Below are positions 55,490 through 64,000 of a stretch of 64,000 nucleotides of DNA, piece by piece; position 1 is the stretch's first letter, and each line of letters starts with the position of its first letter. The stretch spans positions 2,542,001 to 2,606,000 of the forward strand of contig NC_085889.1 in NCBI RefSeq assembly GCF_035222375.1. Direction: 5' to 3'. The position numbers were made by a program, and so were the translations under genes. This DNA is from Podospora pseudocomata (taxonomy: Eukaryota > Ascomycota > Sordariomycetes > Sordariales > Podosporaceae). The notes below the pieces were generated by a model, which saw nothing but the letters and a program-made list of their open reading frames with translations, was not told the DNA's origin and made no database searches.

Positions 55490-56350
55490 CTAGTGATGGA
55501 AACCCCCGTGACGTCTATTCCTAGCCCTCTGCCTCTGCCTCTGCCTCTCCGCTGCCTTCAACGCCTCCTCATGATAAAACGTCGCCCCCGTCGCGGCCGC
55601 AACCCGGGTGAAGTCCTGTCCCAACTCCCCCGTTGCTCCGCCCCCCCACCATTGAAAGAAGAACACTGGCTTCCCCCACCCGAAATTCCTCGCGTACGCC
55701 CAGGAGGCGACGATTTCCCGGCCTTGCTTGTCATAACCGAGTGGTGTTTCCTCCCCCTTTTTACCCTTGGGTTGGACACCCCGTCCTGTGACCCTCACGA
55801 GGTAATACCCGCCCCCTGCCCCCATCCGAGGGGATTTCTCCCTGGTCATACCAGTACTGACAATAGGGTTTTCCCTCCTGCAGATTGTCCTTATCTCTTG
55901 CGTCAAGGCATCCGCCTTAATCCATTCAAATACTTCGTCTCGGGTATTAATTCTCATCCGGAACTGGTAGATGTCCTGACTGGTCTGGGGCATGTCGATT
56001 GTTTCGTTGTGGGCGTTGGTACGGTGGAGGATGATTTGGTAGTTTTCCGCGCCTTGGGCAGGGGTGCTCGTCCATTTGACGTTGCCGATTTGGGTGGTTG
56101 TTGTCCAGCCTGACTTGCGGTTTTGATGCTTGTGGACGGAGACGAGGGCGGGTGAGTTGTCTTTTTTGTGGGCGGTGGTGTGGAGAGATAGACGGAGGGT
56201 GTCGCGGGTGGAGGAGTGTTTGGAGAGGTAGTGAAGGGGGGCTTTGTAGTTGGAGCCGGTGATTTTGAGGCCGCGGCCGGCGTTGCGGACGGCAAAGCGG
56301 TTGGGGAGGGAGTGAGGGCCGGGCACGTCGAGGGCGGGACCGGGCTTCAT
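55490..56350 (-). CDS. Conserved-looking hypothetical protein (286 aa)
   Basis: ATG 56350 (MKPGPALDVPGPHSLPNRFA) is the best start. The frame extends upstream, but that part is dissimilar in style. The first half is beta-rich with alternating hydrophobics (RFAVRNAGRGLKITGSNYKA, LVSVHKHQNRKSGWTTTTQI), faintly like a Tubby/LURP-one barrel. The middle has FRMRINTRDEVFEWIKADAL, and the end is FFFQWWGGGATGELGQDFTR before a basic Arg/Gln tail. Coding-strand composition moves from C-rich to G-rich toward the 3' end, as in other intact genes here. No firm family. Confidence 0.65.
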   Translation of the reverse strand: MKPGPALDVPGPHSLPNRFAVRNAGRGLKITGSNYKAPLHYLSKHSSTRDTLRLSLHTTAHKKDNSPALVSVHKHQNRKSGWTTTTQIGNVKWTSTPAQGAENYQIILHRTNAHNETIDMPQTSQDIYQFRMRINTRDEVFEWIKADALTQEIRTICRRENPIVSTGMTREKSPRMGAGGGYYLVRVTGRGVQPKGKKGEETPLGYDKQGREIVASWAYARNFGWGKPVFFFQWWGGGATGELGQDFTRVAAATGATFYHEEALKAAERQRQRQRARNRRHGGFHH

Positions 56351-57083
56351 TTTGATACGGAGTTTTGGTGATTTTATGAGTGATGTATGTAGGGCTTGGA
56401 CGGACTGGAGATTCGAGGACTTCAGATAGGTGGGGGAGTTGAGACGGGACTTATATCCCATTTGCCATGCCCAGAAGAGGAAGCATGCTGGAAGTGGTTC
56501 GTGTGAGGTTTCATGCGCCCCGCGGCGGAGCTCGGTCACCAGAAGCGGCTGCAAGAGACCACAGTGACAGCGCCTGGGAATGACCACAGGAGGGCACTTT
56601 CATGAATGCGAGATCCAGTCCGCGGAGTGGGTCTGAAGCCGGTGGTGGTCGGGGTGGGGCCGCCTTTCCGGGCCGGGTGGATCATGTTCCAAGAACTCAG
56701 CCGGGCCCAACAAGAACTTGAGACGGCAAAGCCACCATGGTCAGTGTGAGACCTGAGTTGAACCAGTCATTAGTCGACCAAAAGGAGATATCGCCAGGCT
56801 TGGATGATTACCGACTCGGTCGCTTCACCGCGCCAGGTGGTTGCTGGCACATGCAAAGAGTGTGCACAGCAGAGTGAGGTGGTGAGCCAGTTGCATCTCC
56901 GAATGTCGAGGTGTGTGTGCGCGGTTGGAGAGCATGGTGGAGCCATTTGTAACAGGTCTTCAGCAAGTAGATGGGAAACCTCAAACCTGTGTTCGCAATC
57001 TCGAAAGGTCTACATTTGCTGAGAGGGGAAACCCAGCTATCGAAATGTTCTCAAGTTCCAACACCAGCTGACATCTCAATTCA
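56351..57083. other. Intergenic, no gene seen
   Basis: This is the upstream side of the hypothetical gene and the leader of the tRNA-Thr gene. Confidence 0.5.
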
Positions 57084-57172
57084 GCCCGTATAGCTCAGTG
57101 GTAGAGCGCATCACTCGTAAGACATCTTGACTTGACATGATGAGGTCCGCGGTTCAATCCCGCGTGGGGGCA
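57084..57172 (+). tRNA. tRNA-Thr (anticodon CGT) with intron
   Basis: The A box is TAGCTCAGTGG. The anticodon stem CATCA/TGATG encloses the loop CTCGTAA, giving anticodon CGT, with an intron of about 16 bases right after position 37. The T-arm is CGCGG TTCAATC CCGCG, with discriminator A at 57172. The acceptor stem GCCCGTA/TGGGGGC has one G-G mismatch and one wobble pair, a little unusual for a working tRNA. Confidence 0.85.
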
Positions 57173-58769
57173 TAATCCTTACCTTTTGGTATTTGAAGCC
57201 TATATAGTTAGGCGGAGAAACCTTTCCTCCGTCCGGTCACGTTTGCTATACCTCCAAAATTCAAGTAAAAAGGCGTAGCGGAATGATATTTTTGAATCCG
57301 ATCCTAAAATGCGGATGGGACGTGCGCAAGGAGCCGGGTCGGCCCGTATGGCCCGTGCATTACCGCCCAACTGTTGTGGATCAGCGACGGCACCCCTTCC
57401 AGAATGCACCGGCGGCAGTCTTGTTGATACGAGGTTTTTGGTTCTCGAGCTAGCCACGGAAGACGGCAACGCGAGTGGAGATGTCCTTGCAAAGCCTCCC
57501 GTTTCAACTTGTTAGTGCTGACATCTGGTGGATAAGCCGAGTCAGGATGGTGTAAACTTTGACTTCTCGATAGACAGCACAAATGGCCAGTGAAGGCGGT
57601 AAAATATCTCTGTTAACCTCTTGGACCTCCCCAGGCCTTCGTGAGAGTGGCAATCAGTCGAAGAAAAAGGTTCATTGTCGCGTCTTATCGATACGCGCGT
57701 CAGATCGCATTGGGAAAATACTGGTGCCTGAAATCCTTCTCCCAATGCGACAACTTGGCACCCAGCCAATGACACCATCTTCTGGAACCAACAACCAACT
57801 GTCAGCCCACTGGCACTGCTTGGCTAACCCTCTCAAATTCGGAACTTGCACGAGCAAATCTGTTTATGGTGAGGATTTGTCCTTATGATAGCAAGAAACT
57901 ATTGTTTTGGCGATGAAATGTTGACTGTTCGCGCCTAAAATCTCATGTGTCAAATGCGCCGGTGATGTCATCGATTCATTCCACCACAGGAGCTCCATCC
58001 CCACGTTTGCGGGACTGCCCCGCTGTTGTTTATCAGGACGGCTGGCAGGTACACACTCAATTGGCTCACCTCTTTAAAGTGGAACAGCGAGCAATATTCT
58101 CTGGTGAATGAAACAGGCTGTTGGCATCGTTGGACTAGTTTCAGGGTCCAGGAAGACGCCTTCCGTACGCCAGTGATGATAACCGTTGACGAACACGCTG
58201 CTTTTTGAACGGCTTCAAAGCCGCTGTTTGGAGCTTGTGTCCTAGCCTTCGCAGCTCAGCAACCAATCATGAAGAGTCTGACACTGTCCAACGCGGCTTG
58301 GAAATCGGTACACCCCATGTCACCTCGCCCTGCCTCGTACTAAACCCCGATCCCAGGTCCAACATGCCCCCAATCCCGCCCGGTTGGGAGAATTTTGAAC
58401 TTTTTTGTCCCCCTTTTTGTCCGTTGCGATTTAACTCTCAACATTCGGCCGGACCATACCACGCCGTCCTCTGCGATCCAGCCTCGGCAGCGGCCGTACT
58501 TATCCCTTGCAGACCACTTCCGTGCTGCCAGCAATTGCCAACTGCCGAATCCGTCACCAACTTGAACGTCAGGTCGGTGTCTGCTCGATAACGCGACCAG
58601 TCATCGATCCATCGAACGCTCCTGTCGCATCAATTCCACCATCATCCAGGAATCTCACTCACCCATGAACTCTCTGGCGACCTCACTTTGAGAACAAATT
58701 CTTCAACCTCCCAACCCCCCAGGGCTCACGACCCTCACCAGTGGCCCTCAGTGGCCCCCAACCCTCAAA
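57173..58769. other. Intergenic, about 1.6 kb
   Basis: No supported frame. The last 150 bases are C/T-rich and are probably the leader of the glycosyltransferase gene. Confidence 0.5.
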
Positions 58770-60240
58770 ATGCTCATCTCCATGCCCAGTCCCCGCCAGC
58801 TCATCACCATCCTCTCCGCCGCCCTCGCCAGTCTCCTCATCCTAAGCCTCATCATCCCCTCAAGCCGCGACACCGTCCGCGACCTCGTCCGCGAAAAGCT
58901 CCCCGGCGTCGACAACAAACCCTCCTCCAACAACGAAGAAAAGCGACCCAAATACAAACCCGCACCAACCTACACTCCTCCTCCAGTAAAAGAAAACTTC
59001 CCCCTCCTCGCGACATCCACCCCGCCCCCGATCCCGAAATGGAACGTTCCTCCCCCCGACCTCCACAAGGAATACGATCTCCCCGTCGCGCCCCCCCTCT
59101 TGATCGGATTCACACGCACCTGGCCTCTGCTCCAACAAGCTGTGGTATCCTACATCACTGCCGGCTGGCCCCCAAGCCAGATCTATGTTGTTGAAAACAC
59201 GGGGGTCCAACAGTCGAATGTCAGGGGTCAACTCTCGCTTCAAAACCCCTTTTACCTCAACCACGCCGCGTTGAAGAAACTGGGCGTCAACGTCGTCACC
59301 ACTCCGACACTTTTGTCTTTTGCCCAGATGCAGAATTTTTTCTTGAGTTTGACATACACCCACAAATGGCCTTACTACTTTTGGTCGCACATGGACGTCG
59401 TAGCCTACGCCTACGAAGACGGGAAGCCCGGTCTGAGCGGGAAATACAACGAGAAGAACTACAAATCCCTGTACGAACTCGCTCTTGTTGCGCTGAAGGA
59501 AGCAAGAGAGAAGGATGATAGGTGGGGAATCAGGTTTTTTGCTTATGACCATCTCGCACTGGTGAACCCAGCTGCGTTTGAGGATGTAGGAGGATGGGAT
59601 ACGCATATCCCTTATTACATGACTGATTGTGATATGCACTCCAAGTTGATTATGAGGAACTGGACGCAGAAGGATGCCAAGGCGGGGATTATCACCGATG
59701 TGGCGAGCGCGCTGGCGGATTTGAGTGTTTTGTATAGACTGGAGGGGGGGCCGGAGCCGAGTTTTGTTGATCCAAATCCGCCTCCGCCGAAGAAGGAGGA
59801 AAAGGAGAAGAGGGGAAAGAGTAGGATTAAGAGGGTGGGTTATGGGGAGGATGGGGGGCCGTTGCCGGCGGATAGAGATAAGAGGGAGGAGGATCCGAAT
59901 TGGAGGAAGTGGAGAAATTTGGTTATTACGGCTGATAAGCAGTTTCGTGAGTTTTTTTTTTTTTTGGTCTTTTGATGTTGGGATGGAAGACTGACTTCAG
60001 GTGAATTAAACAGAACATAAACATGGGGATAGGGAGAGGAATACTTGGCAACTTGGGCAGCAGGGTGGGAAGGGGGAGCCGTTTTATTATCCGGCCGTTG
60101 GGTTGGCAAAGTCGATTGAGCTGATGACGGAGACGGGGAGGGAGGTTTTCAGGCAGAAGTGGGGACATAGAGGGTGTGATTTGGTTTCGGGGGCTAAGTT
60201 GAAGTATGATGATGCATGGATGGTGGAGAAGGATTGGTAG
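58770..60240 (+). CDS. Type II membrane glycosyltransferase-like protein (467 aa)
   Basis: Exons 58770-59946 and 60014-60240 join in frame (1404 bases). The 67-base intron carries GTGAGT, a long T run, CTGAC and AACAG. A single membrane anchor (LITILSAALASLLILSLIIP, residues 10-30) precedes a Pro-rich stem, as in Golgi enzymes. The catalytic region has LIGFTRTWPLLQQAVVSYIT, QIYVVENTGVQQSN, and YYFWSHMDVVAYAYEDG, with a DxxA/DxD-like metal site after the beta strand. VGGWDTHIPYYMTDCDMHSK follows, with a second acidic cluster. The layout matches GT-A-fold fungal glycosyltransferases of cell-wall or glycan assembly, but I cannot assign the donor or acceptor. A Lys/Glu-rich insert (KKEEKEKRGKSRIKR) sits near residue 340. 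Confidence 0.82.
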
Positions 60241-63200
60241 ATGGGTAAGGGAAGGGAGTTTTGGTTATTGAATTTTAATGGTTTTATGAATAGGGTGTTT
60301 TCTTGTATGATATATAGATATGAGTGAGGGATGGATGTATATCTCGGTCTTGTAATACACATAGTATGTGAGATGGATGGGACTGATATCGATACCTCCC
60401 TGGATACGTTTTGCTAGGCTAGAGGTTGAAAAAACAATCAACATGGGAGTTTCCAACATTGGGCAGAAAGACAAGTCCAAGTCAAGGCTGTTGATCAATG
60501 TCTTGTAAAAGTCTAGAGACCCTCCACAGGCTACAAAGGTTACTGCAGTCTGTAGCTACCTACCATCAAGCCTTGTCGACCCTTCCGCACTTACAGTGAG
60601 TGGTTTCATACAGACCAAAAGTAGTGTTCTTCTAGGTTTAGATACCCCCATATAAAGGTTTCAGTTCAAGCTTCCCTAGCTAAGATTGAAGACTTCAAAT
60701 ACTTAGATCAACCGTGTGACTTATTCTATACTTGTGTTACCAAGATGTCTCGGTCTTGTCCGGGTTGCACCAGTTTCCCCTGGTCATAATACGGGACCGC
60801 GGCATGGATAGGTACCTAGTCAAAACTTGAGGGAGAAGAAAAATGGCATATGTGGAAGTAGAATACACAGAACTATGGCCATAAACTAGACATAACACAG
60901 TCGATATTTGGAGAAACCAAAGAAGGCGAGACGAAGTAATTTGGTTAGCCATCGGCGTTTGCGTATGGGGTTGTGGTGTGGCATGGTTGACACCAAAGGA
61001 CTATCAAGTCGAGCAGTTATATTTCCCAGTAGATGGGGAGGATACACGACGCTTAACCACTCCTCACTACCTTAGATCTCGTCTACTTCTTGATATCACC
61101 CCATATTCATAATGATGAAGCTCATGACCACACAATGACCCCTCGCCACAACTGTCTCTCCACCGTTTATCCATGAACAGCACCGTTCACGATAACCTAC
61201 CTTTCCTGACCGTCTCTACCCATACCCTCAAACCTCCAAGATCCCAGTGTCCCGATCATCAGACCCCCAATTCCCAAATCCGGGGTCCAAAGCGCGGGAG
61301 CATCAAAGGGACCGAAAGTGACGTCATTGTTTTGTGCGATCAAGGCGGCGCACCGGCACCAAAACCTTCTTGTCTATGCACCCCGTTTTCTTGGACAAGC
61401 TTGACAAGGCCCCTGGATTTTCTTTCTTTTACATACAGGTTTCAACTTTGACGGGTAGAGTTCGTCATTCTCATGCCATGGGTGATGCGGTGGTTATTGT
61501 TGGTTTTTGGGATGCGTCGTAAGCCTGGCAATCGGGAATCGCTAAATATTTTGAGGGTGGCGCATGTCCGGGCTGATGAAGAATCGCGGGGTAGTATTTG
61601 GGAGATCCGTGCAGATTGAGGTTGGGATTCTGGAATTGGCTACGAGGTTTTCAATAAAATAGACTCACCGCTGGAGATGCGATTATTGCATCGCGATGGG
61701 TTGCAGTAGGTGGGAATGATGGTGGTGGTTGTTAGAAGCTTATTTTAGGTGCGTCGATATTAGGCTTGCTGCAGGATATCTAGCTGAAGCTTTTGCTGCT
61801 GCAGACGGACGGATGGTCTGTGTTGTTCTGGACTTGAGGAGAGCTGAATATGAGAGACATGGTCGCGGTGAGGATTGGGGAATCAATGACGAGATTAAAC
61901 GCATCATCTGATCCCAACTCCATGCTCTGGAGAGTAGTCGCAAGATATTTGCATGTGATGTTCTGGCGTCTTCTGAGATGGTGGGGAAGTTGGTGAGTAT
62001 GCTGGGATCAAGGTGGGGGAACAGTGAGGGCAGGACAAACGGAGGGTGGGGTGGACAAAACGGAGAGGATATTGAACTTGAGAAGCAATCGCTTATTAGC
62101 GAGTTCGAAGATGGCGATTAATCTGCACAGAATCGAAACTTGATAAACTTTCTTTGGTATCGATATTCTCCGCAATGCCCCAAGATAACATGCCTGACCA
62201 AGAAGGAAGGCGCAGGGCCTCACTTACATGAGTTTAAGCTCACATAAGGTACGGATGTCCGTTTCAGGAAGGACGACGATTTGCTACACGCGGCATGCAG
62301 GTGGCATCGCTGTGCTACTGCATGTCAACTCTAGCCAAGGAATTTCCACTAGATTGTCGCCGTAATCGAGCCTGGTGGTCATCAAGCACATAGGCAAGAA
62401 AAGAATGGAAGCAGTCGATGTCCCACAGGCTCAGCCCTATGGCGTTGACAGCAAATAGCCACCACTTGGCCCGAGCTTTGCGCCCCGTCACTGTGGAAAG
62501 CTCAGCTGGGAAACGGAGCTGGGGGCGGTCAACGCCCAACTGTCGTGGCAGACCAACATGGTGACCCGTGGACGACACAAGGAACAGCTCAGTGAATGGG
62601 ATTCTAAAAGACAAGAAATCATGTTGTACAGCATGCGTGTCATCGAATCCCGACGAGGTCCCATCTGCTCCCAACTTCGGGTTTGGCAGCCGATACCCAA
62701 AGCGGACTTTTGGACACGGCTCAGCGTTGACCCGATCTCTGACGCTGTCATTATCGCCGGGAACATCGTGGCAATTTTCCGCCATTTCAAATCATAATGA
62801 AAGGCGGTCCCGTCATGCCTGGTTCATGTACTGCGCGTACTGTTGTCTCATCTCAAACTATTTTTTTAACAGATGAACCTGTGGTAGTGCTAGGAATAGC
62901 AATACATTGCACGACAGTTCAACGTTGGGATTTAGTGTCGCGTCTTGACAGCCTGCTAACTATCGGCGATAACACACCGAATATTCAACACCACTGCCCA
63001 TCGTCAGTTTTTAGTGATCGCCCCCAAGAGACCCTGGATCTTCAACGTCGACAAGTGACCAAAAAACCAGATCCGGGATACAAAGCCAGGGGGATTTCAG
63101 CGCTGAGGTGCAGACTTTGCGTCATGGTTGAGCTGTCAGTGGTAGTGCAGCAACCCCAACTCCCGTTCCCGCCAGCAATCGGGTAGATCCATCACCAACA

Positions 63201-64000
63201 CCCCAACGGGTCCCGCTCAGCACTTCCGATCGCCGGCAGCTGCCCGTTAGTTAACAGGGTGCCATCCACCGTCCGGACACCGCTCCAGCCTCGAGGTCCG
63301 GATACGTAGTGCGGCAGTGAGACATTGCTTCATTGTCATTACTACTTCGTATTTCCGCGGCATCTGCAAATAAACGGTTATTAGTTTCCACGACTCACTT
63401 TGGCGGCTAGAGCGTGGTACGAGCAGGACCACCTCACCTCAGCAACACTGTCTCTGCCGCCGTCGATATTTTGGCGGGGCAGCGCCTGCAACCATAGCAG
63501 CGGGACTTAGTGTTCCGCAAAACCTGGGTTCGCCCTTGCGCAAAGAGCCGGCAGCATTGAGAGCAACAGATCCGAAAAGAAGCCAAGTCCCACTGCTATA
63601 ACTTGTTGTATGTCCTCCCGAAAAAAACTTGAAAAGTCTTCAGCGATTCTCTTTGCAGTGGCGGCGGCGATACTCCGGCTCTGTCTGTCCGCCTCACCAA
63701 AACGTCATCGCTCAGCTTGTCGCGTTTCCCTGCTCGCTTTGGTCCCAAGATACGACCGATACGCTTATGCGACAAATCATTGATCATTTGCACGGCAATC
63801 TGACTGCTCAAGTGTTTTGCATTTATTTATCTGGCTGCTTTGTCCGCCCGCCCTGCCCACGAGGTCCCAATTGTTCCCCCCATCTGACACTTTTTTAGCG
63901 TGTCCTGTCCACCAACCCCACCATCAAATCTTCAGCACCGAGTTAAAAAACGTTCTCCGATATCGAATTGCGCCGACCGAGGCCCGTGTTCCGTCGAATA
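60241..64000. other. Gene-poor end of the window, about 3.8 kb
   Basis: No intact gene is supported. One protein-like frame lies at 62436-62797 (separate entry). The rest holds only short random-looking frames and scattered T-runs. It is not strongly AT-rich and I found no transposon ends. Confidence 0.5.
62436..62797 (+). pseudogene. Protein-like frame without start, possible gene fragment
   Basis: From just after a stop near 62458 the plus frame reads HCGKLSWETELGAVNAQLSW, then LSEWDSKRQEIMLYSMRVIE, RVWQPIPKADFWTRLSVDPI and SDAVIIAGNIVAIFRHFKS, ending at 62797. The charged helical part and terminal hydrophobic segment look like the C-terminus of a larger protein. No start or upstream exon is apparent, so a leftover 3' end is likely. 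Confidence 0.3.

Noticed and set aside
58860-59639. 259-residue minus-strand frame opposite the glycosyltransferase gene
   Set aside because: Antisense shadow. The plus-strand gene has a membrane anchor, a catalytic pattern and an exact splice closure.
62315-62785. 156-residue minus-strand frame near the right end
   Set aside because: It overlaps the more protein-like plus-strand fragment and shows no domain or start context.
1-64000. Biosynthetic gene cluster, CRISPR-like array or mobile-element island
   Set aside because: No backbone synthase, no spaced direct repeats, and no recognisable transposase, reverse transcriptase or terminal repeats were found. The AKR, SDR and MFS neighbours alone are not enough to call a cluster.

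Overview
The window is nuclear DNA of a filamentous ascomycete, most likely a Sordariomycete. Genes carry introns of about 50-70 bases with GTAAGT/GTATGT-like donors, CTRAC branch points and YAG acceptors. tRNA genes carry introns at the fungal position. The gene families are typical of these fungi: VPS13, a NACHT-WD40 NLR, a DUF3429 mitochondrial membrane protein and a cysteine synthase-rhodanese fusion.

Layout. 1-6.4 kb: the 3' part of a cysteine synthase/rhodanese gene, an uncertain small-protein gene, a coding remnant, a YeeZ-like Rossmann protein, tRNA-Gly and a small hypothetical gene. 6.4-15.2 kb: a gene graveyard. It holds a ubiquitin-like-domain/TPR gene, a beta-prism repeat gene, a BYS1-like secreted protein and an Rtt106-like gene, most of them interrupted. 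Two intact-looking hypothetical genes lie among them and overlap tail to tail. 15.2-27.9 kb: sparse, with a tRNA-like relic, small conserved-looking proteins, a secreted carboxylesterase and a 197-aa protein. 27.9-41.1 kb: housekeeping, with VPS13 (3212 aa, one intron), the DUF3429 protein and a Pro/Tyr/Gln-rich protein. 42.1-54.7 kb: accessory, with a decayed MFS transporter, an intact fructosamine-kinase-like gene, a decayed NLR (esterase-NACHT-WD40), and a divergent aldo-keto reductase/SDR pair with one frameshift each. 54.7-64 kb: two intron-containing tRNAs, one hypothetical gene, a type II membrane glycosyltransferase-like gene, and about 3.7 kb with almost nothing.

Two window-scale patterns stand out. 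First, intact housekeeping genes alternate with accessory genes carrying one or a few disruptions. The 9.6-kb VPS13 frame is perfectly open, so poor base calling is an unlikely explanation. Second, nearly every intact gene is C-rich on its coding strand at the 5' end and turns G-rich toward the 3' end, whichever strand it lies on.

Family assignments come from recognised motifs and remembered family sequence. No database search was run. Splice structures were checked by hand for frame and are stated where they close exactly. I saw no CRISPR array, no rRNA gene and no LTR, LINE or DNA-transposon element that I could support.
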